Below are positions 44,704 through 56,273 of a stretch of 64,000 bases of DNA, piece after piece. The stretch's first letter is position 1. Each line of letters begins with the position of its first letter. Source of the DNA: Pestalotiopsis fici W106-1. Its lineage: Eukaryota > Ascomycota > Sordariomycetes > Amphisphaeriales > Sporocadaceae. The stretch is from NCBI RefSeq assembly GCF_000516985.1, contig NW_006917092.1, positions 2,124,619-2,188,618 on the forward strand. The letters run 5' to 3'. Below the pieces are notes generated by a model. The model was not told where the DNA came from and did not search any database. It saw nothing but the letters and a program-made list of their open reading frames with translations. Made by a program: the position numbers and the translations under genes.

Positions 44704-47261
44704 CTATAAGGTCTCGGGGAAGAGCTGGGTAAAATCCACCCAGTCCCACCCAATATCGTGGGTGACCTCGGGTGAAAAGCCGGCGTCTATCGACTCTAGA
44801 GAGATGGCCGGCGACTCGCCAAACGCTGCGCTAAAGTCCATGTTGGCAAAGTCCATCTGTTCGTACGACGGCGGATCAAAGGTATTTGGTGGCCCTGGGT
44901 GGCCTGGGCCAGCTGGGTGTTGGGTCTCCGAGCCTTCAGGGACACTGTGCTGTTGTACCACGTTACCGGCCTGTGTGGCTGCCACCCCGGCTCTCTGTGC
45001 AGCCATCACCCGCGGCGTAGTGGCCGAGGATGAAGACATCATTTTTCTGATGAGCAATTCAAGCTTGTCTAAAACGGCATGGAGTTTGCCGTCCGCGGTG
45101 AAAAGCTCATTGTGTTGTTTGGTGAAATCTGCTGCATCGTGTATGAGCTAGTTTCGTATGTCAGCCATTTGTCGCCCCCGAGAACAAGAAAAGGGAGGGA
45201 GTAGCCTGGGCGGAATTTGTGACTCACGTTGAGATCCGACTTGGCCATTCTGGACTTGGGATTTCTGATTATGTTCACCGAGAGAATGTACAGTGCATGC
45301 AATGGCACAGATATGGAAGGCAAAAGAGGTTTCATGTCAGAGTCGGCTGCCTCAATGAGAAGCTGCACTGTGCGTCTCGCAGAGTTGATCGCGAGCGTTG
45401 GTCCGTTGCGGATGACATGTTCAAAGGGGGTACCAGGTGCCACAGCATCGATAGCCATCTGTATGGCCTTGTTACTGACCAACAAGCTGTTACGCATGAG
45501 CATAAGCAGACTATGATCATGTTAGCTGGGCTGGTTTGAAGAAGCAAATGCAGCATGATGATTGCTGGACCTACGCTTGATTATACTGCAATGCGATGAA
45601 AGAAGTGAATGGAAAGATTCCAGGATCATATATAAAGTCGGACCGCGGTCTGGAAAGCATGTAAGCAAGATGAAATAATTACCGAGACCAGCATCAAGGC
45701 GGTTGACTGACTTGTATTCGTCGGGGAGATCATCTGCCCACCGTATCAACCTGGTGGACGAATCACCAATCGTTTTGACCTTGTCTCTGACAGCAATGTC
45801 GAGGCCGCTACTCCCAGCAGTCTCCTCAGTGTTTCTGGAATGAGTTGCAAGTCGGCTGATCTCACCGAGAAGATCGGCAAAGCTCCCAAGTATGCGCAAA
45901 AAAGAAGGGCGCGGATGGCTGCGCCCATTGGTCGAAAAGGACCAGCTTCCAGGATCTAAATCCTGGCAGCTCTCGTCCAGAATCAAGGGTGGCCGTCCCA
46001 GCTCGAAAGCTAGTATGCGCTCGAAGCAGTATATACACCACCATGTTCGTAGCCTATCGCCCTCATGATGGGATTTGGTTGTATTGACCGAATGCTGGGT
46101 TTGCCCTCTTCGCGGTGGGGAAGCAGGTCGGCTCAGGCCTTGGGACATGGCCATGGAGACGCATAAACCAAGGGCCGACCACGCGGCTGATATTTGATCA
46201 TGACTCTTGAGACAAAGCGACACGAGAAACATTAACTGAACGGCCTGAATTGTATTCCAGCCAATCATATGACCAACAAAGCTCCGGCAGAAATCGAGAT
46301 TTGACGCCGAGTAATCTCTCCATTCTTTCCGCTCGTGGCTCAGGGCACCGAGGCCAAGCACCAAGTATATAAGCAGCAGTGGCAGGAAGCCATGCTCATG
46401 TGCAAATTGCGCCGGACCGAGTTGCAGAGCAATATCTAGCATCTGCCCAGTCTTGGCTGCATCAAGCACAGGAAAGACAGCATTGACTTCCTCTAGGTAT
46501 AAAAAGAGTAATTCTTGGGAAGTAGCATGGTCCGGAAAGGGAGGTGTCTCTTGGACGAGAAGAGGTTGCTGAAAGGGTGTGTTTGACTCGGCCGGTGTGA
46601 GAAGAGGACCCAGTCGTTTGCGTAAACCAAGACGGTGAAATGCGAGATCAAGCCAGTCGGTCAATAGCTCCGATGTACAACTTCCCGAGCTCGGCCTCAT
46701 CATGGGCAGGCGGCCGGAGAACTTGGTCGTCTGAGTGACATGATCAGTCTCGGCGTGCATATCGGCAGCAAAGTCTGTGCCGCCATCTGGTACGCGCCTT
46801 GGAGGGGGATTCCATGGTCGACCAGCATTGGTCTCTTCCTGCAGCTCATTGGCCGAGCGAGGTGTAAGAGGCACTACAGTACTAGGTCTTCTGTGCTGGG
46901 ACTGTGATGACGGGGTGGGTACCGGAGCAGGCTCTGCGGGGGCATCTATAAGTGATGCTCTTCGAAAGTTTGTCTGCACAGTCGGACTAGTCACTGTTGC
47001 CGTTGCCTGCGTGCTATTGCTACCCGGGGTTGCACCGGCTTCGTGCCGTGTGATGGACACTCCGGGCCGGCGCTTATCAACGGTGACGCAGGGGATGCCG
47101 GCCGTCAGACAAGCACGGCACGACGGCTTCTGCTCATCGCATCGGGACTTTCTGCTTCTGCAGTAATTGCAAGCAAAATTGAGTCTCCGGCGCTTGGGTG
47201 GTGCTTCGGGAGACGTTGGGTTGGGGTTGGAGTTGCCGGTAGCGAGAGGCGACGGGGGCAT
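44704..47261 (-). CDS. Zn2Cys6 transcription factor with fungal-specific middle homology region
   Basis: Four minus-strand exons, 47261-45712, 45649-45575, 45510-45228 and 45147-44704, give 783 aa. Residues 31-58 are the Zn2Cys6 cluster (cysteines 31, 34, 41, 48, 51, 58; C-x2-C-x6-C-x6-C-x2-C-x6-C), preceded by a basic PKRRRLNFA. A Ser/Pro/Thr-rich linker follows. The fungal_trans (PF04082) region starts near 245 (FPDHATSQELLFLYLEEVN) and includes RTWWCIYCFERILAFELGRPP. The second exon (SDFIYDPGIFPF, FIALQYNQA) is recovered only by using a GTCAGT donor at 45711; other donors give a frame conflict. The acidic, aromatic C-terminus (DFANMDFSAAFG, DIGWDWVDFTQLF) looks like an activation domain. 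It lies between the hydrolase/dioxygenase pair and the transporter and is a likely local regulator. Confidence 0.88.
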
Positions 47262-48266
47262 GATTGGACCGGATTGGCTGTGGTAGTAGTATAGTGTAGA
47301 TATACTCTACGTCAGCCCCCTCAGCCAAACTTGCCGCCTAGGTCAATGCAATTGCGTACCAGACTGTCGGGATCGCCGCAATGGAAAAGACACATACAGA
47401 ATCTGGGGTAAAGGCACGCGGCAAACGTACGATGTGTATATGTGAGATGCCGAAGAGGGCCATGCGCTGTAGGCAGTATGCAGAGCCAGAGATGCCGTAC
47501 CGAAAGACAAGAAGAAACTAAACTGGGGTCTGTTCAGCAGTTATACCACTAGGTTCCGGGGTCGGCTCGTGACCCCAAATTCGTACCCATCCCCCACAAA
47601 GACCGAGTGTGGAGGAGGCGACGCTTAGGTGGTCTAGAACCCCTGTAACTCAGCGACTTGAGCATTGCTCAGCTGTAACCGTCCCCCCTGGCCCGCAGGC
47701 CCAATTTGCGGGGTACACCGACCGTCACCTACTGTACCGAGTAGCAGCCTCCAGGTTTGTTGCAGGCCAACGGGCCGACCGTTACTGTTTTGAGCAAGAT
47801 CAACGCTAGACTTGGCTCCTGACTCTGTGAAAAGTTGCCGGTTCCGACTCAATTGGAATCGTCGTGATTGGACTGTCATATGGCCGCAGCGGCATCTCAT
47901 CCATCGGCAACTTTTTGTGGGCCGGGGCAACTAGACGCCCTCCTCCTCCTCCTCTAGCACAACTCCAAAAAAGAATGAGCCTGGCATATATGACTAAGGC
48001 AAGGTGGTGGTAATGGCAGATGAATACAAAACTCCTTATGTGTCCCTGACACGACGACACGTAATCCCATGATACGCAGACAGAGGGTGTCACCAAAAGA
48101 AGTAGGTGTCATAGGCACGGATTGCACTTATCAGCCTGCGGGTCTCAACCGTCTTTTGTCTTCTTGCTTGTTTCGACGACTCGACTTGGCCCTTTCTTAT
48201 CTTTTAGAGGCCAACATATTGTAATACTTATACTGCGCTCCGCTTCGCGAGCTAGTCCGCGCGATC
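47262..48266. promoter_or_regulatory. divergent promoter of regulator and transporter genes
   Basis: About 1 kb between divergent starts. It includes several CGG/CCG-containing spots (for example CGGGCCG near 47771), compatible with Zn2Cys6 control or autoregulation, and a pyrimidine-rich leader before 48267. No coding feature. Confidence 0.45.
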
Positions 48267-50002
48267 ATGGGCGTCGAAGATCCAAAAGTCCCCGCACCGG
48301 AGGCAGAAACCATCGAAGCCGTCGAAATGGGCAGAGAACCACGAGTCCCTGGCGCTCATGGTGCTGGCACTGTCCGGTTGCTGGACGAGAATACCGTCGT
48401 CTTGATTCCGACACCAAGCCCGGATCCAAAAGGTTTGTGAATGCAAAAAGCCGCGACTTTCTACGAAACTCCAATAGCCGTGAACACATTGATGAACATT
48501 CTGACTAACACATTTCATCTACAGATCCTCTCAATCTACCAGCATGGCGAAAATTCATGGTTATTTTCATCGTCGGAGTCTACTCTGCCTTTGCCGTTGC
48601 CACGACCTCTGGCCTAGGCGCCGTATACCCCGAAGTGATGGCCGCGTATCCGGGACAAGAATCTCAGGCCACAGATCTGTTGACATACCCGACACTGTTC
48701 ATGGGCATTGGAAATCTGATTGCCATGCCCCTTTGCGTTGCCATCGGTCGCCGCCCAGTCTTTTTGCTCTCCATGGTACTTCTCGTGGCTTCTGGAATCT
48801 GGTGTGCTTGTTCAAAGTCGCTCTCCAGCCACATTGCTGGCCGTGATGTCTTTAGCATGGCAGCTGGCCAATCTGAAGCTCTGGCACCAATGATTGTGCA
48901 AGAAATCCACTTTCTTCACGAGCGAGGAAGCAAGGTGGCCTGGTTTGTGGGTGTTCAGACGGCTGGCACTGCCGCTTTCTTCGTTGCTACCGTCTATATT
49001 GTTCCGGCCATCGGTCTGGGATGGTGGTACGGTATCATCACCATCATCAATGGTATCGTGCTCATCTTGGCCTTTTTCTTTGTCGTCGAGACCAAGTTTG
49101 ATCGCCCCGAGGACGCCCTGGAGGGTGAAGTTCACTTGCACCTTGACGAGAATGGAGACCCTATTGCCAAGGGTGGCAGGGAACTTCTGTTCCGCGTCAC
49201 CACGGCTCAGAACCACGTGCTCCAGCCTGAGAAATTTGGACCACGTACTTGGCGACATGACTTGAAAATCTTCCACGTCCAGCCCGACTGGAAGGCATGT
49301 CTCCTCTTCTACAAGGACACAGCTCTCGGCTTGGCCCTGCCCACCATATTATGGCTAGTTCTTCTCAATGGCGCGTTCCTTGGTGTCTACGTCTACCAAG
49401 CTTCGACATTTGCGCAAATTCTCATGGCACCACCCTACTCATTCACCTCGGCCGATCTGGGCTGGGTGCAGTTGGCACAGGTTCTTGATTGTGTCATCAT
49501 GGTTCCCTTGCTAGGCTACGGGTCCGACCGGGTCGTCAAGCTCATGAGTCGGTGGCGCAAGGGTATCTTTGAGCCCGAGTATCGTCTCATTGTGCTGGCT
49601 ATCCCAGCCGTTGCCGTTGTCATTGCTTGTGTCTTGTATGGCCAGGCGGGCCAGTTTCCCAACCTCTGGTCGTGGATGACAATTGTAGCCCCATACCACT
49701 TGGGCTACTTCTCATTCCTAGGAGCAAATCTTGTGGGTATCACGTACGCGGTAGACAGTTTCCCCGAACGTGCTGGCCCATTGCTGCTGCTCATCTGCGC
49801 CGGACGTGGTTTCATCTCGTTTGGTCTCAGCTATTCGACTGTCCCACTGATCAATCTCACTGGCTATAACGGTGCCATGAACGTTTTTGCCATTATCTGC
49901 GGTATCTTGTCGGCGCTTGGAATTCCCGCGTATTTCTTTGGTGGCGTCGTACGGAGATGGGCTACCCGGACCTTCTGGAAGCCCGTTGAAAACGTGGACT
50001 GA
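48267..50002 (+). CDS. MFS transporter, DHA1-type
   Basis: Two exons, 48267-48432 and 48525-50002, give 547 aa. The N-terminal cytosolic part ends in PDPKDPLNLPAWRKF, the pre-TM1 signature of this group; the intron (GTTTGT...CTGACTAAC...ACAG) interrupts it. Twelve membrane segments follow, with GIGNLIAMPLCVAIGRRPVF as TM2 and loop (motif A-like), a long central loop (residues ~245-300) and a second half starting LGLALPTILWLVLLNGAF. Loop 8-9 has GYGSDRVVK. The C-terminus is short and basic. A plasma-membrane uptake or export role is likely and the substrate is unknown. Being divergent from the regulator suggests it moves the substrate or product of the neighbouring hydrolase and dioxygenase. 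Confidence 0.88.
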
Positions 50003-50721
50003 GAAATGAACTCGACAAGTAGATAGCTTATAGTAACTGGACCCTCATACTACTATGTAAATACACTCCATATGTTTTTGATTTAGAGTTAGCCCTGAAG
50101 AAATTAATGTTCAAAGCATGTTATTTCAGCAATCACTCAACCGGGCTTCCTTCCCTTTTTTGTTCTTCTTCTCAATTCTTCTAAGATGAATGTCCTCAGT
50201 ACAGAAAAGACGTCCTTCTCCCAAAGTCCGTGCAGGGACCAAAATGATTATCAGAGAGGCTCGCGGGAGTGTTATGCATGTGGGCAGCAATCTGCAGTTT
50301 TTCTTGCATGCATAGCCGCTAGATCTTACTTCAAGGATCCTATGTAGTCTGTCATGATTTCATCTCCAGTCGACTCCGCCAGCATGAATCAAAAGGTACA
50401 TGATATTTATATAAGAAGATTGGAGTCATTACCAGGAATTTACGCCATAAATACCACTATTGCATATTTATAAAGTTGACCTTATATCTGTATCTCTATT
50501 TCATCGCGTGCCTTGGACTTTAATGTTATCAATAGCCTTGCAGAAACTACATTCCCGCATTATTGCGGCACCAACTGAAGGTTGTTGAAAGGTGTTCTGA
50601 AATAAAATAGCAACCAGAATATCCATACATGTACACATACATAAGAAAAACTAGCCAAGTCTTGTTGGTGGACACCGTTGTTGCTTGTTACCCTCTAATG
50701 TGAGTATCCGTGTGAGCAGAT
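50003..50721. other. intergenic, AT-rich
   Basis: 3' flanks of the transporter and the mucin-like gene. No feature beyond AT-rich sequence is seen. Confidence 0.45.
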
Positions 50722-51723
50722 CTAAACGCCATAATCGACCAGGACAGTTACACTAGACAAATCAGGATTGAGTTGGGGACCAATGTTGAGTTGGGCACTG
50801 CCGTCGGTCTGGAAGACGGTAGAGCCGTTACAATCGCAGTTCAGGACCGGCGGGTCATTGTTGACGACAACGACGACGCATTGACAGGGAAAGTAACCAG
50901 CGGAAATGATGTCATTTGCACTATCAAAGAAAATGGGCACCGTGTCGGCCGAATCGACATTGGCAATATTGCCAGTGGCCACGTCAATGAGGTAGCCCTG
51001 GTCATTAATCGTAAAAATCCCATCGAGGTTGTTGAAAGTGGCGATTCCTTCGACGCCACTCGACAGGACTGGTTGATTAAACAATGTCGTACCGTCCGGC
51101 ACGTTGGTCGATCCCAAAGATCGGAGTAGGAACGTTGTTGGCGTGGGAGTTGGGGTAGTAGTAGTACTTGTACTGGACGAAGTAGTCGTGCTGGTCGAAG
51201 TGGTGCTGGTCGAAGTGGTGCTGGTCGAAGTAGTAGAGGTAGTCCTTTTTGTCGTGAACGTTTCGGTGAACGTTTCGGTCAACGTTCTCGTGTAAGTGGT
51301 CTGCAACTTGGTTTGAGTTCTGTAGATAGGAGCTGGTTGAACATCATTCCAAGGCGGTTGATTGGTGTCTGGCTGGCCATAGTACTTGTCATCATGTGTC
51401 GACTCGTCCAATGTCGGGTCGATATAGGCTGGCTCGTTGTAGGATGGCTCATTGTAGGATGGCTCATTGTAGGATGGCTCGTTATAGCTTGGCTTGCCAT
51501 GATGGATGAACGGGGCCCCGTTGAGATCCGGGTCTGTGAAGGGCTCATCAGGCTTTGGAAATGGTCCGTGACGGAATGGCCCTTTTGGCGCGAAATGCGG
51601 TTCATGAGGGAAAGGACGTTTCGGACCGTGATAAAAGTCGGGCAGATCCTCAGAATCTTCGCAATCCTCTGGGCGAGCCAGAGCGAGCAACGGAAAGATG
51701 AGCCAAAAGTAGCCAAACAACAT
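50722..51723 (-). CDS. secreted mucin-like repeat protein (cell-surface or extracellular), unknown family
   Basis: Single exon, 333 aa. Residues 1-16 are a signal peptide (MLFGYFWLIFPLLALA). Next comes a His/Pro/Phe-rich acidic stretch with repeated GPF-type units, then four tandem PSYNE pentapeptides plus a variant PAYID, then a Thr/Ser domain (~145-195) expected to be heavily O-mannosylated. A globular C-terminal domain (~200-333) contains FNQPVLSSGVEGIATFNNLDG, four cysteines (CQC, CDC) and one N-glycosylation site (NGS). No GPI signal is seen, because the last residues are not hydrophobic, and there are no lectin or enzyme motifs. It may be a wall-associated or adhesive secreted protein. 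Confidence 0.72.
   Translation of the reverse strand: MLFGYFWLIFPLLALARPEDCEDSEDLPDFYHGPKRPFPHEPHFAPKGPFRHGPFPKPDEPFTDPDLNGAPFIHHGKPSYNEPSYNEPSYNEPSYNEPAYIDPTLDESTHDDKYYGQPDTNQPPWNDVQPAPIYRTQTKLQTTYTRTLTETFTETFTTKRTTSTTSTSTTSTSTTSTSTTTSSSTSTTTTPTPTPTTFLLRSLGSTNVPDGTTLFNQPVLSSGVEGIATFNNLDGIFTINDQGYLIDVATGNIANVDSADTVPIFFDSANDIISAGYFPCQCVVVVVNNDPPVLNCDCNGSTVFQTDGSAQLNIGPQLNPDLSSVTVLVDYGV
51429..51493 (-). repeat. 15-bp tandem repeat encoding PSYNE pentapeptides
   Basis: About four nearly perfect 15-bp units, with the plus-strand core TTGTAGGATGGCTC. They keep the frame, so unit number can vary without frameshift. Confidence 0.7.
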
Positions 51724-53085
51724 GATGTAAGTGACCTGTCTGCGGGCAACGCATGGAGTATAGACATGATCAGCAGCACGGAACTTAGGGGCGTGAACTC
51801 CTCTTTAGTACATGCAAGTCGTCGGTGGCTGTCGGGGTTGACATATTGCGCCGTTAAAGATCTAATGTCGGTTCTGAAATTACAGGCCGGAAGACCAAAC
51901 TAAAACGTGATCATTGGGTTGAAAGCGGGATGTCTGTTCCATCTTACGCACGGCCTATGATGAACTTTGAAAGAAAAAAGAAAGAAGAGAAAGCTTCAAG
52001 GTTGAGCTGTGGAAAATCCATGGCTTAGAAAGTCACGTCGTATTCCCTTTGTTGATGCCCACTGTACTAGATACCCTCACGGTCTGTCCAATAATCCGTG
52101 AGCCAAGTTTGTTGATGATACCTCGTAGACCATTGTCTAAAATTGGTTTGGCGGTTTATTGAATGTATTGAGCTTGTTCAATGGCCTAGCTGACGTTCAG
52201 CTTTTAAAATTCACTTGTGTTTGACGTGAGATGGGTCTGGATGAGGCACTCTGGAGAAATGAATGTTTCCTTCTTACAGTATCCATCCATTGTGGCGAAT
52301 GTATTATCGTAGACCCGCGCATACTATTGTTCTAAGTGACTTGAACGAACCAGGGTTATACCTCTTATCTGGAAATGTTACTACGCAGTCTCGAGCTCAG
52401 TGGATGGACTTGCTAAGTGAATGCATGCATGGGCGAAGATAACAACGTCAGTCAACCACGTTAGATGGAGCCAGACCGTCAGAGGACGGATTGGGCTACA
52501 GCTTTTCAACACAGATGCATGGCAGGAACCATGCCATAGTTTCCGTGAATATACTCTTGGCTCAGTAGGACACAAGTTCAAGTCACCTGGGCACGAAGAA
52601 GATTCGTTTGTGGAACGTAATGAATTCGCAGATCACAGTGAAACCTAAACACTGCTGGGTATAGCGATCCTCAATCGGCGTTCCACGTCCTCGCGACCTG
52701 GACTCCGGAGAGTTCCTGGCCGCTCATGTGGAAGAGCTGTCTCAGCTATCCACCCAATCATGCGGAAAACCACCGCAACGATGACCTTCCCTTACACATG
52801 ACCGAAAAGAGGGAGAAAAGGCAAAAAAAAAGTAGTCGTGCAAAACGAGATGCGGTGATGCGAGATATCAGGACCCCAAAACGCCCCTTTTTTGTATTGA
52901 GGATCTCTTTTGGTACTCCATCGTCTATCTGCATGCGGATGATGTCGTCGAATTATGTCCAGGAGACAATGATGCCCATTTTTCTATGCGCCCATACCAT
53001 CGTGAGAGAGCTCTGCAGATATCCGAGCTGTACCATCAAGTCGTGACCAATGCCCAAAACACAAAGGAAAGTAGAGTGAAAACAT
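51724..53085. other. 1.4-kb intergenic region
   Basis: Promoter of the mucin-like gene on the left and 3' flank of eS27 on the right. Short frames such as 52726-53046 (+) lack motifs. Confidence 0.45.
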
Positions 53086-53718
53086 CTACTTTCTGCGGAA
53101 AGAGCAACCCTCGGTAAGTCTGGCCTTACCACCGGTGGGCTGGCACAGAACGGTGGTGCAACCCTGGCAGATGACAACGGTCTGAGCGTGAGAGAAGACG
53201 GTGGTGATGGTGAAGCATCCCGGGCACTTGACGTCCATGAAGAACGAGCGGGGAGCAGGGACCAGGGCCTATCAATTAAATGTTTATGTCAGCGACAGCA
53301 CGATGGCGGCGAGTGCTGATGAACATGTCGTACCTTGAGCTTGTGCTTCTTAGCCTCGGCAGCCGGGCTGGGGTTGAGGAGATCGACGGCGAGAACCTGG
53401 AAGAAGAAATCGGTCAGCATCACGGCTTGGGAGGCAAAGCGTGATTGAAGCATCGCGACCGGCGGCCCTCGCTCGTCAAGCAGCATCATTTATCGAACAT
53501 GTCGTGTCTCGTCGCGTTTCCCATCTCGTGTCGTGTCCTATTCCTTCCTATTGTCTGCCCAATTGATGTTTCGAATTGTCGTCGATGTCATAGACTGGTA
53601 GCGTTGGAGATATCGTGGCAAAAATTTGGGATGCTGCTGCTTGACCGAGCTGATTGGATACCGGGGAAAATTGATTGCGGTCGGTATCGCTGATTCGTAA
53701 TTGTTTTCAACTTACCAT
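53086..53718 (-). CDS. rps27: 40S ribosomal protein eS27
   Basis: Three minus-strand exons, 53718-53716, 53396-53334 and 53268-53086, give 82 aa, the size of yeast eS27. The first coding exon is only the ATG, followed at once by GTAAGT; the 319-nt first intron ends at TTCCAG. The protein reads [21 protein letters not shown], then [20 protein letters not shown] and FRRK at the end. The zinc finger is C37-x2-C40 and C56-x2-C59. It is a cytosolic small-subunit component. Long, early introns are common in fungal ribosomal protein genes. The upstream region (53719-54609) is the promoter shared with the phosducin-like gene. Confidence 0.95.
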
Positions 53719-54609
53719 TTTGACTAAAAGTGGTGCAAGTTGCTGATTTGATCGATATCGACGCGGACTGCGTTATTGACTGATGGAAATCTGGATGAAT
53801 AATTTGGCGGCAGATTTGCGCTCGCTGTCGATAGATGTGAGGGGAAGGAGATCGTGTGAAGTCAAAAAGTTCGAATTTTCGGCCCAGGACACTTTTGTTG
53901 CAACGAGCTCCACCGTCCCAGAGGCGAGATTCCTGGCGCCAGCACAAATCCGATCTAGTGGAGGGGAGGGCTTAGGGCTCGCTACTGCCTTGGGGGACCT
54001 TTTTGTCCGTGCTCCTTTTTTTCTGATGCCTGCCGCCAAGCATCAAGTCAGGTGGCGCCAGCTGAAGAGGGGCCATCTTCACTTACTTTGCGGCTGCCGC
54101 TGTGCCATGAACTCATCCCTATTCCTGTCAATCGTCTCTGTTGTCATGAAACCTGCAAATGGCGAATATCTAAGCAAAGCATGGAGTTGAACAGTATACT
54201 CTAATAAAATACATTGTCACAAGTCTTTCACATTTCATCTCAACCCTTGAAAGTTGCCACTGAATGCAATAAACCCCCTTTCTCACGAGACTTGTCGCGT
54301 GCTTGCTGACAATCATCATGCACAATTGCCCACTTAGCGTGATAGCTAACCCCCGACCTATGATCTCAATCAGGGTCCGTCTTCGCGGGGCAGATTTCCG
54401 GGTTGCCTGCTAGGTAAGGTAGGTTGCTCCATACAACCAAACAAGCCCATCCATTCATTAGGCATAAGAATTCGAGTACACACCAAACAGGAGAGGTCCG
54501 GCGGAGACTCATATGATTCAAGACACGTTGTGCACCTCCTATACTTGTACGGCCTTCACGTCCTCGTCTCGATTCCATACCTTGTCCTGGGCAAACCTCT
54601 CACATCATC
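53719..54609. promoter_or_regulatory. divergent promoter of eS27 and phosducin-like genes
   Basis: 891 bp between divergent starts. A plus frame at 53783-54190 (135 codons) has an ATG but no protein character. I see no further feature. Confidence 0.45.
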
Positions 54610-55469
54610 ATGGCCGCGCCTACAGAGCAGCGCATTGCTGTTCCCATTGACGATCCCAATGCCGACACAGAATGGTAAGCAGTGTGATTGTACTACATCT
54701 TAGTACTACATCTTAGTTGAAGGCTGGTTACTGATCGCACACGTCCCATAGGAATGAGATTCTGCGCAAGCATGGAGTCATCCCTGAGAAACCTCCTTCC
54801 CCTACTCCCATGATCGAAGAGGCCATCCTCGAAGGCCGGAGAATAGCACACGAGAACCGACTGGAAGGCAAGGACCTCGACGAACTAGATGAGCTGGAAG
54901 ACCTCGAGGATGAAATGTTCCTCGAGTCGTACAAGCAGAAGAGAATGCAGGAGCTCAACAACCTGACCAAGAAAGCCATCCACGGCAGCGTTTACCCGTT
55001 ATCGAAACCAGATTATCAACGGGAGGTGACCGACGCTTCAAAGAACGGACCCGTCTTTGTCAACATGACATCTTCCATGGGCACCAACATCGAGTCCAGA
55101 GTCTTGTCAGAGCTATGGCGCCAGGCAGCAAAAGAATACGGTGATGTCAAATTCTGCGAGATCCAAGCCGCAAAAGCCATCGAAAATTACCCGGACAAGA
55201 ACTGTCCCACTATCCTGGTCTACCGCAATGGCGACATTGTCAAACAGATTGTGACCCTCATGACCGTTGGAGGTGTTCGCATGGGCATGATGGAAATCGA
55301 CAACTTGTTGGTTGAAGTTGGCGCCGTGGAGGAAAAGGACATGAGAGTAGTGAAGAGGAAGCGCGCCGCTGAAGATGCTCGGGAAGAACAACTGATGGGC
55401 AAGACCGGCCTCAGGAGTGGAAACCTACGCCATGCTACGGTCGACGATGACGACGACGATTGGGAATGA
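54610..55469 (+). CDS. phosducin-like protein, PhLP2 (PDCL2/3, yeast Plp2) family
   Basis: Two exons, 54610-54674 and 54752-55469, give 260 aa. The N-terminal NADTEWNEILRKHGVIP is the PhLP2 signature and is split by the 77-nt intron in the TGG codon. An acidic/charged helical region follows (DLDELDELEDLEDEMF). A thioredoxin-like fold covers ~120-215 (PVFVNMTSSMGTNIESRVL, NCPTILVYRNGDIVKQ). An acidic tail ends in DDDDDDWE. There is no CXXC active site, as expected for phosducins. PhLP2 proteins assist the CCT chaperonin in folding actin, tubulin and related proteins in the cytosol. The length fits. Confidence 0.93.
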
Positions 55470-56273
55470 GGCCACCATGATCACAGACAAGTAGACCTTG
55501 CTCGCGAGGCACGGTAATACGTAGCCTGCCTTTTTTCCGCTGTGGCAAAATCCATTGGGAAGATACTTTGCCAGCCAAAAGGACACCACCTCGAAAGGGA
55601 CAAACCTATACCCTCAATAAGCCCAGTCTCATTGGTAGAGACCAAAAACCCGGAAGCCGACCATACCAGTCGATGACAAGGAACAAAATAGTCGCAATTG
55701 CTACAAAATGAGTGTCAGTCGCCAGGCTGAGGCACCCGAATTGACAGGCCATGAACCAAAAATAAGGAATTTAAGCCTGTGGCGCCATCATTCCGAAACT
55801 GAGTTTGCAACCAGGCTCCGGCAATTGAGATTATCCCAAATGTGAGATCTTTACCTGTTAAGCATTGCCAAATGGGTTTGCAAACTGTTCTCGCATAGCC
55901 TGACTAAACACTCGACATTTTGCTAAACTCAACCAACGCTCCTTACTTGTTTTCAGAACACAAATAGTCGAAAGTGAACTCAAAACTCCGATTGCGAGTC
56001 CAGGCCAAACCTCAGTTTTGAATCATGGCTTGATTTGGCACTGCAATACACGTGCCTGGGGCAATGCATAGTATTGTCAAGATCTGTGATCTACACAAAT
56101 TGCATACAAAATCAGCTTGACTTGGGCGGCAAAGGTTAAACAAGTATTTGATATGATAGCACACTGGCCTGACTCAAGACTCCTACTCGTGTATTATGCA
56201 CAGAGGCCCAAAAATCATCAACAGAATCCGCTATAAAACTCCTAACAAATGCTGAGGACCGAAGAGTACCCAA
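55470..56273. other. intergenic between convergent genes
   Basis: AT-moderate sequence with no coding feature recognised. Confidence 0.45.

Noticed and set aside
51313..51903. 196-codon frame antisense to the mucin-like gene
   Set aside because: Trp/Val-rich mirror of the pentapeptide repeats; no start context or family.
52540..52620. Possible tRNA B-box-like stretch (GTTCAAGTC)
   Set aside because: No matching A-box, acceptor stem or cloverleaf around it.
53783..54190. 135-codon ATG frame in the eS27 promoter
   Set aside because: No domain, sits in a divergent promoter, composition not protein-like.
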